Shown here piece after piece: positions 47,185 through 55,512 of a stretch of 64,000 nucleotides of DNA. Numbering within the stretch: position 1 is the first letter of the stretch; the number at the start of each line of letters is the position of its first letter. The notes beneath the pieces are model-generated. The model was not told the origin of the DNA. It did not search any database and saw only the letters and a program-made list of their open reading frames with translations. The stretch is from contig NZ_SLXP01000001.1 in the NCBI RefSeq assembly GCF_004343075.1, forward strand, positions 488,474-552,473. The letters are read 5' to 3'. A program made the position numbers and the translations under genes. Source of the DNA: Rhodovulum marinum (GTDB lineage Bacteria; Pseudomonadota; Alphaproteobacteria; Rhodobacterales; Rhodobacteraceae).

Positions 47185-47838
47185 CTATCGCTTGTCCTCG
47201 GAATCCCAGGCGGCGCGCAGCAGGCGCATCACCTCGTCATCCTCGACCTGATCGAATTGCTTGTAATGAGCGCCCACAGCCCGGAAGTCGCGCGGCGCCT
47301 CGAGAAAGACCAGCCGGTCGGTCATGCCCCGCATCTGCCAGATCGCCTCCTGCGGGCCGACCGGAACGGCAAGCCAGACCTCAAGCGGCCCGCGTTTCCT
47401 CAGCGCCTGCAGCACGGCGCGCACGGTAGCCCCCGTGGCGATACCGTCATCGACGACGATGGCTGTGCGGCCGGCGATCTTCTGGGGCTGGCGGTCGCCC
47501 AGATAGGCCGTGCGCCGCGCCTCGATCTCGGTCAGCTTTTGCTCCACCTGGGCCGTAAAATCGGCATGGGTCAGACCGGTCTGGCGCAACAGATCTTCGT
47601 TGAACACGACTTCCCGCGCCTGGCCGTCGACCACGGCCCCGGCCGCCAGTTCGGGATTGCCGGGCATGCCGATCTTGCGCACGAAGGCCAGGTCCAGCGG
47701 CGCGCCCAGCGCCTGTGCCACGGGAATCGCCACCGGCACACCGCCGCGCGGCAGCGCCAGGACCACCGGATTTTCGGGGTCTGCGGCGGCGACCTTCTCG
47801 GCCAGCCTGCGTCCGGCCTCCTCGCGGTTATCGAACAT
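47185..47838 (-). CDS. Phosphoribosyltransferase family protein
   Basis: A 217-residue type I PRTase. The PRPP-binding motif is AIVVDDGIATGATV. The N-terminal LALPRGGVPVAIPVAQALGAPLD and VVFNEDLLRQTG are typical of the uncharacterised PRTase group often found beside hydrolases. The base substrate is unknown. It starts 25 bases after the pheT stop. Confidence 0.88.
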   Translation of the reverse strand: MFDNREEAGRRLAEKVAAADPENPVVLALPRGGVPVAIPVAQALGAPLDLAFVRKIGMPGNPELAAGAVVDGQAREVVFNEDLLRQTGLTHADFTAQVEQKLTEIEARRTAYLGDRQPQKIAGRTAIVVDDGIATGATVRAVLQALRKRGPLEVWLAVPVGPQEAIWQMRGMTDRLVFLEAPRDFRAVGAHYKQFDQVEDDEVMRLLRAAWDSEDKR

Positions 47839-47862
47839 CGCGCGTTCCCCCCTGGACGGGCA

Positions 47863-50262
47863 CTAGCCCCTGAGCGTGCCGCCCGTCGCCTTTTGGACCT
47901 TCTCGACGATCTTCTTGCCGACCGCCTCGATTTCCTCGTCGGTCAGCGTGCGGTCCATCGGCTGCATGCGCACCGTGATGGCCAGCGATTTCTTGCCCTC
48001 GCCCAGGCTGCCGCCGACGAATTCGTCGAAAACGCGCACCTCTTCAATCAACGCCTTGTCGGCCCCGGCAGCGGCGTTGACCACGTTCAGCGCAGGTGTG
48101 TCGGCATCCAGTACGAAGGCGAAATCGCGTTCCACCGCCTGCAAGTCGGACACCCCCAGCGCATCGCGGGTCGCCCCCTTCTTGCGCGGCATCGGTGCCT
48201 CTTCCAGCCAGACGGTAAAGGCCATGGCAGGGCCCTTCACATCCATCTCGCGCAGAACCTTGGGGTGCAGCTCTCCGAACACGGCCAACACCTTTTTCGG
48301 ACCGAGGCAGATCATGCCATGCCGGCCCGGGTGCCAGTGATCGGCCGCGCCGCGCAGGATCTGCGCCTTGGCCGGGGCCCCGATGGCCGCCAGCACCGCC
48401 TCGCAATCGGCCTTGGCGTCGTAGACATCGACCGGACGGCGCGATCCGAAGGGATCGCGCGGCGCGGTGTGCCCGACCAGAAGGCCCGAGACCAGCAGGT
48501 GCTGTTCGCCCGGCTCGGCCCCGTGAAAGGCAGGCCCCACCTCGAACAGCGCCAGATCGGCAAAGCCGCGGGCCTGGTTGCGCGCGGCGGCCTGCAACAG
48601 ACCCGGAAGCAGCGCGGGCCGCATGTGGCTCATCTCGCTGGAAATCGGATTCTCCAGCGCGGTCGCGTCATCGCCGCCCCCGAACAGCGCCGCCGAACCC
48701 TGGTCAATGAAGGAATAGGTGACGCATTCGTTGTAACCCAGGGCCGCGCAGGTGCGCCGGGCCGCGGCCTCGCGTTTCTGCATCGGCGTCAGGATGCCGG
48801 TAGGCACGCCGACATGCGACCGGGGCAGGCGCTTGCCTTCCAGTTTCGTCAGCGAGGCGACGCGGGCGACCTCCTCGACAAGGTCCGCCTCGCCCTGAAC
48901 GTCGGGGCGCCAGGAGGGCACGTGGGCCGTGTCGCCCTCCAGCCGGAAGCCCAGCGCGGTCAGCGTCGCGCGCTGCTCCTCCGCCGGAATATCCATGCCC
49001 ACCAGCCGCGCCACGCGGTCGGTATCGAGGCGGAAGGCGCGGTCCATTTCAAGCGGCGCGCCATCGGCCGCCACCTCGGACGGCTCGCCCCCGCACAGGT
49101 CCAGGATCATCCGCGTCGCGGCTTCCAGCCCCGGCAGGGTATAGGCCGGGTCGACGCCGCGTTCGAAACGGTAGCGCGCGTCGGAATTGATCTTCAGCGC
49201 GCGGCCCGTGGTGGCGATGGTGATCGGGTCCCAAAAGGCGCTTTCCAGGAAGACGTTCACCGTGCCCTCGGTCACGCCGGTATGCTCGCCGCCCATGATG
49301 CCGGCGATGCTTTCGGGGCCGGACTCGTCGGAGATCACCATCATGCCTTGGGCGAAGTTGTATTCCTTTTCATCCAGCGCCAGCAGGGTTTCATTCCCCT
49401 CGGCCGGGTGGATGCGCAGGCCCCCTTTGACCACATCCGCATCGAAGACGTGCAGCGGGCGGTTCTGGTCATAGGTGAAGAAGTTGGTGATATCGACCAG
49501 CGCCGAGATCGGGCGCAGGCCGATCGCCCTCAGCCGGTCCTGAAGCCATTGCGGGCTGGGGCCGTTCTTCACCCCGCGGATCAGGCGGCCGGTGAAATGG
49601 GGCGCGCCCTTGTCCTTGAGCGCCGGGTCGATGGTCACGCCGATGGGGCACGGGAAGGCGCCGGGCACGGGGTCCACCGCCTGCGGTTTCAGCCTGCCGA
49701 CGCCGCGCGCGGCCAGGTCGCGCGCGATGCCGCGCACGCCCAGCGCGTCGGGGCGGTTGGGCGTGATCGCGATCTCGATGACGGGATCGACCTTGGCCGG
49801 GTCGTTCTCGGCCAGCCAGTCGGTGAATTTCTGCCCGACCTCGCCGCTCGGCAACTCGATGATGCCGTCGTGCTCGTCCGAAAGTTCCATCTCGCGTTCG
49901 GAACACATCATGCCATGGCTTTCGATCCCGCGGATCTTGCCGACCTGGATGATCGTGTCGATGCCGGGGATATAGGTGCCGGGATGCGCCACCACGACGG
50001 TGATCCCCTCGCGCGCATTGGGGGCGCCGCAGATGATCTGCTGTTCGCCCAGCGCGGTCGCCACCTGGCAGACGCGCAGGCGGTCGGCATCGGGGTGCTT
50101 CTCGGCCTTGAGGACGCGGCCGATGGTGAATTCCTCAAGCTTCTTCGCGGGGTTCTCGACGCCCTCGACCTCCAGCCCCAGGTCGGTCAGCGCGTAGAGG
50201 ATGTCGTCGAGGGACGCCTCGGTGTCGAGGTGGTCCTTCAGCCAGGAGAGGGTGAATTTCAT
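47863..50262 (-). CDS. pheT: Phenylalanyl-tRNA synthetase beta subunit
   Basis: A 799-residue subunit. The N-terminal MKFTLSWLKDHLDTEAS leads to a tRNA-binding OB domain (about 40-150), then B3/B4 editing domain, B5 domain, catalytic-like core and the C-terminal FDX-ACB anticodon-binding domain (RDFAFVLDAD to the end). It works as (alpha-beta)2 with PheS. It is separated from pheS by about 1.2 kb holding small membrane genes and repeats, unlike the usual adjacent order. Confidence 0.97.
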   Translation of the reverse strand: MKFTLSWLKDHLDTEASLDDILYALTDLGLEVEGVENPAKKLEEFTIGRVLKAEKHPDADRLRVCQVATALGEQQIICGAPNAREGITVVVAHPGTYIPGIDTIIQVGKIRGIESHGMMCSEREMELSDEHDGIIELPSGEVGQKFTDWLAENDPAKVDPVIEIAITPNRPDALGVRGIARDLAARGVGRLKPQAVDPVPGAFPCPIGVTIDPALKDKGAPHFTGRLIRGVKNGPSPQWLQDRLRAIGLRPISALVDITNFFTYDQNRPLHVFDADVVKGGLRIHPAEGNETLLALDEKEYNFAQGMMVISDESGPESIAGIMGGEHTGVTEGTVNVFLESAFWDPITIATTGRALKINSDARYRFERGVDPAYTLPGLEAATRMILDLCGGEPSEVAADGAPLEMDRAFRLDTDRVARLVGMDIPAEEQRATLTALGFRLEGDTAHVPSWRPDVQGEADLVEEVARVASLTKLEGKRLPRSHVGVPTGILTPMQKREAAARRTCAALGYNECVTYSFIDQGSAALFGGGDDATALENPISSEMSHMRPALLPGLLQAAARNQARGFADLALFEVGPAFHGAEPGEQHLLVSGLLVGHTAPRDPFGSRRPVDVYDAKADCEAVLAAIGAPAKAQILRGAADHWHPGRHGMICLGPKKVLAVFGELHPKVLREMDVKGPAMAFTVWLEEAPMPRKKGATRDALGVSDLQAVERDFAFVLDADTPALNVVNAAAGADKALIEEVRVFDEFVGGSLGEGKKSLAITVRMQPMDRTLTDEEIEAVGKKIVEKVQKATGGTLRG

Positions 50263-50330
50263 CTGCGTCACGCCTTTGGGTCGCGGGTCGGGCCTGTCTC
50301 TAGCCCAAAGGGGGGCGCGGGGAAAGGGGC

Positions 50331-50624
50331 CTACTCCTGTTCCGCGCGCGCCGCCAGCGTGTCGACCCGGCCCATCCGCCACAGCCGTATCTCGCGCGCG
50401 AGGCGGATCGAGGGCTTGAGGAAGAAGAACCCCGAGCCGATGACGAACAGCCAGATCGCGGGGGTTTCGAGGGATTGCCAGAAGAACAGCACCGAGCCGA
50501 CGAGAAAGCACAGCGCGGCGGCGAAATCGACGGCGGTATGGGCGATCTCGTAGGCGGCATAGACGCGCCGGGTCTCGGCGTTGCGTTCGCGGTTCTGGTG
50601 CTGGAAAAGCTGCATCCTGGGCAT
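50331..50624 (-). CDS. YrhK-like membrane protein
   Basis: A 97-residue protein with two membrane helices (VDFAAALCFLVGSVLFFWQ and PAIWLFVIGSGFFFLKPSIRL) and the YrhK-domain pattern of a Tyr-containing N-terminus (YAAYEIAHTAVDF), GSVLFF and a closing RPSIRL-like segment. YrhK proteins have no known role. It lies 68 bases upstream of pheT on the same strand, inside the segment that separates pheS from pheT. Confidence 0.75.
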   Translation of the reverse strand: MPRMQLFQHQNRERNAETRRVYAAYEIAHTAVDFAAALCFLVGSVLFFWQSLETPAIWLFVIGSGFFFLKPSIRLAREIRLWRMGRVDTLAARAEQE

Positions 50625-50696
50625 CCCCTCTGGCCGGTGTGCTGGGCCAACGTATCAGGCGGGGATCGGTTCACCATGGGCCGGGCGTTGTGAAAA

Positions 50697-50720
50697 CGTA
50701 GGGTGGGTGCCAACCCACCA
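50697..50720 (-). repeat. Palindromic intergenic repeat, copy A (inverted)
   Basis: On the minus strand it reads TGGTGGGT, variable TGGC, then ACCCACCCTACG. It is oriented opposite to copies B and C. Confidence 0.85.
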
Positions 50721-50738
50721 TTGCGGGTTCTTGCGGGG

Positions 50739-50761
50739 TGGTGGGTTTCACCCACCCTACG
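50739..50761 (+). repeat. Palindromic intergenic repeat, copy B
   Basis: TGGTGGGT, variable TTC, then ACCCACCCTACG; the arms TGGTGGGT/ACCCACC pair as a short hairpin. Confidence 0.85.
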
Positions 50762-50790
50762 GGTGCTGCCTGTGAGCGCGTTCGGCCAAG

Positions 50791-50813
50791 TGGTGGGTTA
50801 TACCCACCCTACG
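50791..50813 (+). repeat. Palindromic intergenic repeat, copy C
   Basis: TGGTGGGT, variable TAT, then ACCCACCCTACG. It ends 4 bases before the stop codon of the membrane gene on the minus strand. Confidence 0.85.
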
Positions 50814-50817
50814 CTTG

Positions 50818-51195
50818 CTAGCCGCTTGCCGCGCTATGCCCAACAAAGATATCATTCCACTTTTTTATTTCAGGATAATCGGCGGAAAGCGCAAAACTTG
50901 ACGCCATTAGAAAAACAATCAAAACCAAGGCGGATAACCCCGCGTGAAATGCACTCTCTTTCTTTATAAGATTCTTCATTAGGTCTTTCTGCATGGCCTC
51001 GGCGCTATCCAGCTTCGCTTCAAGCGCGCTTCCGTCAGGAAGTGCTTTAAAGCTTGATTGACCTATATGACTTACTCCATCCACGCGTGACAGCAGAACT
51101 CCAGACAATGCCCCTATAGCGCAGTAGGCTAACAAGTTCGATAGCGAGTTAACGTCCCCGAGTGTCGGCACCTGCATCAAAAGCGCAGTAAGCAC
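50818..51195 (-). pseudogene. Downstream half of a split four-helix membrane protein gene
   Basis: As an independent gene it would start at GTG 51195 and give 125 residues with two further helices (LLAYCAIGALSGVLLSRV and GLSALVLIVFLMASSFAL) and a coiled-coil-like cytoplasmic part (SALEAKLDSAEAMQKDLMKNL). It has no ribosome binding site, and the frame stays open for 16 codons upstream of GTG through a full hydrophobic helix (NAVLLAFVVFVLTALLMQV) that no start codon can include. That frame begins at a nine-A tract shared with the upstream half, so the two were probably one gene of about 215 residues, now broken or joined by slippage. Base composition is low in GC. Family not recognised. Confidence 0.65.
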
Positions 51196-51232
51196 GAAGA
51201 CTACGAAGGCAAGAAGTACTGCATTTTTAGCC

Positions 51233-51466
51233 TCAGTTTTTTTTTAAAATTCCAAGCAAAATTGTATGCTGCCCAGTAGAGAGCATTGTGCGCCTTATAT
51301 ATTTATTTTCCAGCCCCAACATCAGGGAATATAACTCCAGTCTCTGCCTGAGGCTGGAATACTCTGCGCGCTCTTGGCATCTGACGAAAAGGCGAGTGTA
51401 TATCGCAATTCCGAAGCCGCAGATCACGAGACCAAAAAGCGCCGACGATACAAGAACTACATTCAC
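51233..51466 (-). pseudogene. Upstream half of a split four-helix membrane protein gene
   Basis: A 77-residue frame starting at GTG 51466, which overlaps the pheS stop codon (GTGA), so it would be translated by coupling to pheS. One membrane helix (VVLVSSALFGLVICGFGIAIYT) is followed by a charged cytoplasmic segment (FVRCQERAEYSSLRQRLELY). It ends ILKKN-stop on a run of nine A (51237-51245), just where the downstream half takes over in the +1 frame. GC content in sampled 60-base lines is 37-47 percent, well below the neighbours. Confidence 0.65.
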
Positions 51467-52536
51467 CCACTCAACCCCCCATGCAGGGTCGGCCTGTCCA
51501 GCGCGCTGAAGCCGTAGTGCCTCAGCCAGCGCAGGTCTGAATCGAAGAATGCCCGCAGGTCGGGGATGCCGTATTTCAGCATGGCCAGGCGGTCGATGCC
51601 CATGCCGAAGGCGAAGCCCTGCCATTCTTCGGGGTCGATGCCGCCGGCGGCCAGCACCTTGGGGTGGACCATGCCGGAGCCGAGGATCTCCATCCAGTCG
51701 TCGCCCTCGCCGATCTTGAGCGTGCCGCCGGTCCAGGAACAGCGGATGTCGACCTCGGCGGAGGGTTCGGTGAAGGGGAAGTGCGAGGCGCGGAAGCGGA
51801 GTTCGACGCCGTCGACCTCGAAGAAGGCGCGACAGAATTCCTCGAGCACCCATTTCAGGTTGGCCATGGAAATGTCGCGGTCGATGGCCAGCCCCTCGAC
51901 CTGGTGGAACATCGGCGTGTGGGTCTGGTCGTAGTCGCAACGATAGACCCGGCCCGGCGCGATCACCCGGATCGGCGCGCCCTGGGCCTGCATCGCGCGG
52001 ATCTGCACGGGCGAGGTGTGGGTGCGCAGCACATGCGGCGGGCGGTCGTCGCCGTCCGCGCGCGCCATGAAGAAGGTGTCGTGTTCCTGCCGGGCGGGGT
52101 GTTCGGGCGGGATGTTCAGCGCGTCGAAATTGAACCAGTCGCTTTCGATCTGCGGCCCCTCGGCCACGGCAAAGCCCATGTCGGCGAAGATGGCGGTGAT
52201 CTCTTCGGTGACCTGGGACACGGGGTGGATCGTGCCGCGGGGGCGCGGGCGTCCGGGCAGCGTGACGTCGAGCCATTCGGCACGCAGACGTTCGTTCAGC
52301 GCGGCATCGGCAAGGGCGGCCTTGCGGGCGGACAGCGCGGAATTGATCTCGTCTTTCAGCGCGTTCAGCCTGGGGCCCATGACCTGCCGTTCCTCGGGGG
52401 TCATCTTGCCCAGCTCGCGCATTTTCAGGCTGATCTCGCCCTTCTTGCCGACCGCGGTGACGCGCAATTCTTCCAACGCTGCCTCGTCGGCGGCAGCTGC
52501 GATCGCGTCGAGATATTTCTGCCTCAGATCGTCCAT
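51463..52536 (-). CDS. pheS: Phenylalanyl-tRNA synthetase alpha subunit
   Basis: A 357-residue class II synthetase catalytic subunit. The N-terminal coiled coil ([20 protein letters not shown]) is followed by the three class II motifs: motif 1 near [19 protein letters not shown], motif 2 in [19 protein letters not shown] and motif 3 in [19 protein letters not shown]. The start at 52536 is the typical MDDL. Its stop is overlapped by the small membrane gene that follows. Confidence 0.97.
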   Translation of the reverse strand: MDDLRQKYLDAIAAAADEAALEELRVTAVGKKGEISLKMRELGKMTPEERQVMGPRLNALKDEINSALSARKAALADAALNERLRAEWLDVTLPGRPRPRGTIHPVSQVTEEITAIFADMGFAVAEGPQIESDWFNFDALNIPPEHPARQEHDTFFMARADGDDRPPHVLRTHTSPVQIRAMQAQGAPIRVIAPGRVYRCDYDQTHTPMFHQVEGLAIDRDISMANLKWVLEEFCRAFFEVDGVELRFRASHFPFTEPSAEVDIRCSWTGGTLKIGEGDDWMEILGSGMVHPKVLAAGGIDPEEWQGFAFGMGIDRLAMLKYGIPDLRAFFDSDLRWLRHYGFSALDRPTLHGGLSG

Positions 52537-52822
52537 CCCGGGGGCCCCTTCGCTGGCATTCGGCGGCGTCGATAGCACAGGGGCCCGCGATTGCAAATGC
52601 GGGCGCAGGCGATGCGGCCCCTGCCGGTCAAGGCGGCAGAGGTCCGCGCGGCTGCCGAAAAACCGGGCGGCGGCGTGTTGCATCGCGCGGGCTGGCGGGC
52701 ACGGCGTTGACCAGGGCGCGCAAGGCCGCAGGATGAGGGGGCAAGTGGCGGATTGCGGGCGGCCTCGGCCCGTGGGGACGACCGGCCCCGCCTCCGCCCC
52801 TTGCACGAAAGGAGCGCTGGCC

Positions 52823-53443
52823 ATGACCGAAGACGAGGCCTATCGCTGGCTGATCGCCGGCGCCGCGCCGGGGGCCGATCCGTTCGATGCGCATGTGCTG
52901 GCCTCGATCCTGGCGCTGGCCATAGGAGAGGGCGGTACCGCTGGAAGGGTTTGTGCCCATTCCGGGCTGGATCGCGGGGCACTGGATCGGCTGGCCGAGG
53001 GGATGTTCCCGGCCTGTCGCGAAGGGCTGGCGGCGATGGCCGACCAAGACCTTCCCACAGCCGAGATCGAACAGGATTCGGTGCGCAATCTGCTGGAAGA
53101 TCACGCCAGCGGTCCAAGCCTGCTTGGCCGGCCGCTTGCCGCGATGGTGGCGCGCCGCGCGATGGAACCCGACCACCTGTGGCAGGACCTTGGCCTGCGG
53201 AACCGGAACGAGTTGTCGGCTCTGCTGGATCGCCATTTCGCGCCACTGGCCCGGCAGAACACCGCCAACATGAAGTGGAAACGGTTCTTCTACCGCAAGA
53301 TTTGCGAGGAAGAAGGCTTCGTTCTCTGCGCAGCGCCCTCCTGCAGCGCCTGCGGCGATTTCGAGATGTGTTTCGGCGAGGAAACCGGCGAAGCCCGGCT
53401 GGCACGGGTGCGCAACGGGCTTACCGCCGCCGGCCCCGCTTGA
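52823..53443 (+). CDS. nifQ: NifQ family molybdenum donor for FeMo-cofactor synthesis
   Basis: A 206-residue protein whose C-terminus carries the diagnostic C-x4-C-x2-C-x5-C motif (Cys169, 174, 177, 183) and upstream [17 protein letters not shown] with family-typical residues. In Klebsiella and Azotobacter, NifQ carries a Mo-Fe-S cluster that supplies molybdenum to the FeMo-co scaffold. The start ATG at 52823 has AAAGGAG eight bases upstream. No nitrogenase structural gene is in the window. Its 3' end overlaps the Hint gene by 154 bases on the other strand. Confidence 0.9.
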   Translation: MTEDEAYRWLIAGAAPGADPFDAHVLASILALAIGEGGTAGRVCAHSGLDRGALDRLAEGMFPACREGLAAMADQDLPTAEIEQDSVRNLLEDHASGPSLLGRPLAAMVARRAMEPDHLWQDLGLRNRNELSALLDRHFAPLARQNTANMKWKRFFYRKICEEEGFVLCAAPSCSACGDFEMCFGEETGEARLARVRNGLTAAGPA

Positions 53444-54432
53444 TCGACGGGAACCATCTGACCCAGTCCCTGCGCCCGCCGCCAGGCCGACGGCCCCATG
53501 ATCGGGCGCGCCGGGTCCAGCGGCCCCGCTGCCAATTGCGGGCACAATGCCTCGAGCCAAGCGCGCGTTGCGGGGGTCATGCGTTTCCACGCCTCTGAAC
53601 CCGGGTTCAGGCTTTCCGCAAGGGCGCCCTCGGCGAAAAGGATCTCGTGACGCGCAAACAGAAGGTGAAAATACGTAACCACCCCACCCGCTTGGACCGT
53701 AACGCCGGGCAGCCCGACAAAGGCCTTGGCCGCCACCAGCACCTCGCGCCCGCCGCAGAGCGTCAGAACCCGGTGTTGCGGCGACAGGCACAGCCTGTGC
53801 CGGTTCCCAAGCGCCCCGGGTGCGAAGACCACCGGAGCAGCCGCTCCCTCGGCCCGTACCCGCCGGCACCCGACCCACAGCAGCGGTTGCATCCCGTGAT
53901 CGGCGGTCAGGACCGGGTCGCCGGGCCGCAAAGCCTCGATCCGCGATTCACCACCCCCGGTCAGGATGCGCGTGCCTTCGGCAAAGCACACATACAGATC
54001 GGAATAGGCGATTGCGGGCTGGTTCGAGTCGATCGAGACGACCTCGTAGGTAACGCCCGGCATGATTTCGGCATCAGAAACCGCGGCCTCGATGTGATTG
54101 CCGATCTTGACGCCATAAACCGTGATCTCGTCGGCGGGGTCGGTCGATCCGGCCGGGCGCACGATATAGGCGTAATCGACCTTGATCGCCGTGCCGGCCG
54201 GAAACGTCGCGCCGTTGACGGCAACCGGGGCGGCAAGGGTCTGGCCCGACGCGTCGCCGTCGGCGAAAAACGTGTCGTCGTCGGTGATCTCGGCTGCCAC
54301 CGGGACGGACCCGGCGCCGATCGAGAAGGTCGAGTTTCCGACCGCACCGCCATTCGCATCCTGTGTGTCAGAGAAGACGTCGGGGCCGATCGAGGTGATG
54401 TCGCTCTTTTCCCAAAGGTAGATCGTCGGCAT
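53290..54432 (-). CDS. Hint-domain protein
   Basis: A 380-residue protein. The first 150 residues are beta-rich and acidic with no signal peptide visible (MPTIYLWEKSDITSIGPDVF). The Hint domain starts at CFAEGTRILTGGGESRIEALRPGD and includes LSPQHRVLTL (block with catalytic His) and HEILFAEGALAESLNPG. Hint domains of this kind in Rhodobacteraceae occur in large surface proteins and may be self-cleaving. The last 52 residues are antisense to nifQ and look unstructured ([14 protein letters not shown]), so the natural C-terminus may be earlier. Confidence 0.85.
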   Translation of the reverse strand: MPTIYLWEKSDITSIGPDVFSDTQDANGGAVGNSTFSIGAGSVPVAAEITDDDTFFADGDASGQTLAAPVAVNGATFPAGTAIKVDYAYIVRPAGSTDPADEITVYGVKIGNHIEAAVSDAEIMPGVTYEVVSIDSNQPAIAYSDLYVCFAEGTRILTGGGESRIEALRPGDPVLTADHGMQPLLWVGCRRVRAEGAAAPVVFAPGALGNRHRLCLSPQHRVLTLCGGREVLVAAKAFVGLPGVTVQAGGVVTYFHLLFARHEILFAEGALAESLNPGSEAWKRMTPATRAWLEALCPQLAAGPLDPARPIMGPSAWRRAQGLGQMVPVDQAGPAAVSPLRTRASRASPVSSPKHISKSPQALQEGAAQRTKPSSSQILR

Positions 54433-54554
54433 CGCGAACGGCCCCAGTCCCACACGCACCCCGGCCGGCGCGGCGTGTCAGGCCAGAATCGTGCATTGCC
54501 CTTTAAAACAGGCTTAACGACCTGCGTTGCCAGAACTTGCACGTCGCCACAGAA

Positions 54555-54584
54555 AACCCCCGCTCGGCAAAGCCGGCGGGGGTT
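54555..54584 (-). terminator. Rho-independent terminator of rpmI-rplT
   Basis: Stem AACCCCCGC / GCGGGGGTT with an inner CGGC / GCCG extension, 23 bases after the rplT stop on the minus strand and followed there by TTTTCTG. Confidence 0.75.
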
Positions 54585-54606
54585 CGCAAATCGACATCGC
54601 CTTGGC

Positions 54607-54969
54607 TCAGGCCAGCGCAGCCTTGGCCTTTTCGACGATCGCGCCGAACGCCTCGGGTTCGTTCACGGCCAGATCGGCCAGGACCTTGCGGTCCACCTCG
54701 ATCCCGGCGTTGGACAGACCGTTGATGAAGCGCGAATAGGTCAGCGCCTCGTCATGGGCCCGGACGGCCGCGTTGATCCGCTGGATCCACAGCGCGCGGA
54801 AGTTACGCTTGCGCTGCTTGCGGTCGCGCGTCGCGTACTGGTTGGCTTTGTCGACGGCCTGGGTCGCGGTGCGGAACGCGTTCTTGCGGCGGCCATAATA
54901 ACCCTTCGCGGCCTTGATGACCTTCTTGTGACGGGCGTGGGTGGTCGTGCCACCTTTGACTCGGGACAT
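54607..54969 (-). CDS. rplT: 50S ribosomal protein L20
   Basis: A 120-residue protein with [33 protein letters not shown] and [17 protein letters not shown], the typical 23S rRNA-binding segments. It follows rpmI by 13 bases and forms an operon with it. Confidence 0.98.
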   Translation of the reverse strand: MSRVKGGTTTHARHKKVIKAAKGYYGRRKNAFRTATQAVDKANQYATRDRKQRKRNFRALWIQRINAAVRAHDEALTYSRFINGLSNAGIEVDRKVLADLAVNEPEAFGAIVEKAKAALA

Positions 54970-54982
54970 GGTTCAGGCCTCC

Positions 54983-55183
54983 TTAGCGGTCGTAGGGCAT
55001 GTAGGACTTGGCGAGCTTTTCGTCCGGAGCCGAAAGCGTCGTGGTCCCGCGCGCGTTGCGGATGAATTTCTTGTGCCGCTTGATCATGCCGTGCCGCTTG
55101 CCGGCCTGGGCGGACAGAACCCTGCCCGTCCCGGTCACCTTGAAGCGCTTCTTGGCGCTCGACTTGGTCTTCATCTTGGGCAT
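54983..55183 (-). CDS. rpmI: 50S ribosomal protein L35
   Basis: A 66-residue protein with [20 protein letters not shown] and the basic [16 protein letters not shown] segment. The start at 55183 is preceded by AAAAGGAG. The usual upstream gene infC is not present in front of it here. Confidence 0.97.
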   Translation of the reverse strand: MPKMKTKSSAKKRFKVTGTGRVLSAQAGKRHGMIKRHKKFIRNARGTTTLSAPDEKLAKSYMPYDR

Positions 55184-55512
55184 TTCCGTCTCCTTTTCGG
55201 GCGGTTTCTGCGCGACTCGGCATGCCTCTGGGGCCGGCCACGCGGGTAGAGGGTGTGCGTATAGGGGCCTCGGGCGCGGCTGGCAAGGGGAAAGGCCCAC
55301 GTCTCGCGCGCCATGGTCTAGACGACCGCCAAAAGGTGCCGCATATTTCGCGCACCCCTTTTCTGATAAAAATAATCGGGTTAGGTGATGAAGTCACAGA
55401 CCGCCCTGCCGCGCCGGTGTTCTGTGGCGTCACCACCGACACGTCCGGCGAGACCAGATCGCCGGGTGCCCGTTCCTACCCCGCGCGCCCCCCTTGTCCA
55501 AAGGACTGGCCC
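55184..55512. other. Gene-free region upstream of rpmI
   Basis: A 329-base divergent spacer. It holds the rpmI ribosome binding site and must hold its promoter. An AT-rich patch at 55361-55379 (CTGATAAAAATAATCGGG) stands out against the GC-rich surroundings and could be a promoter. No infC fragment, RNA gene or autoregulatory L20 leader could be recognised by eye. Confidence 0.4.

Noticed and set aside
47257-50553. 1098-codon plus-strand frame opposite pheT
   Set aside because: Antisense shadow in GC-rich DNA; no motifs, no ribosome binding site, and pheT is certain on the other strand.
51233-51250. Classic -1 frameshift heptamer A AAA AAC at the end of the small membrane gene
   Set aside because: A -1 shift leads to a stop after 11 codons (CTG AGG CTA ... 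TCG TAG). Only the +1 (or -2) frame continues into the downstream half, so ordinary -1 programmed frameshifting does not explain the pair; an indel or transcript slippage does.
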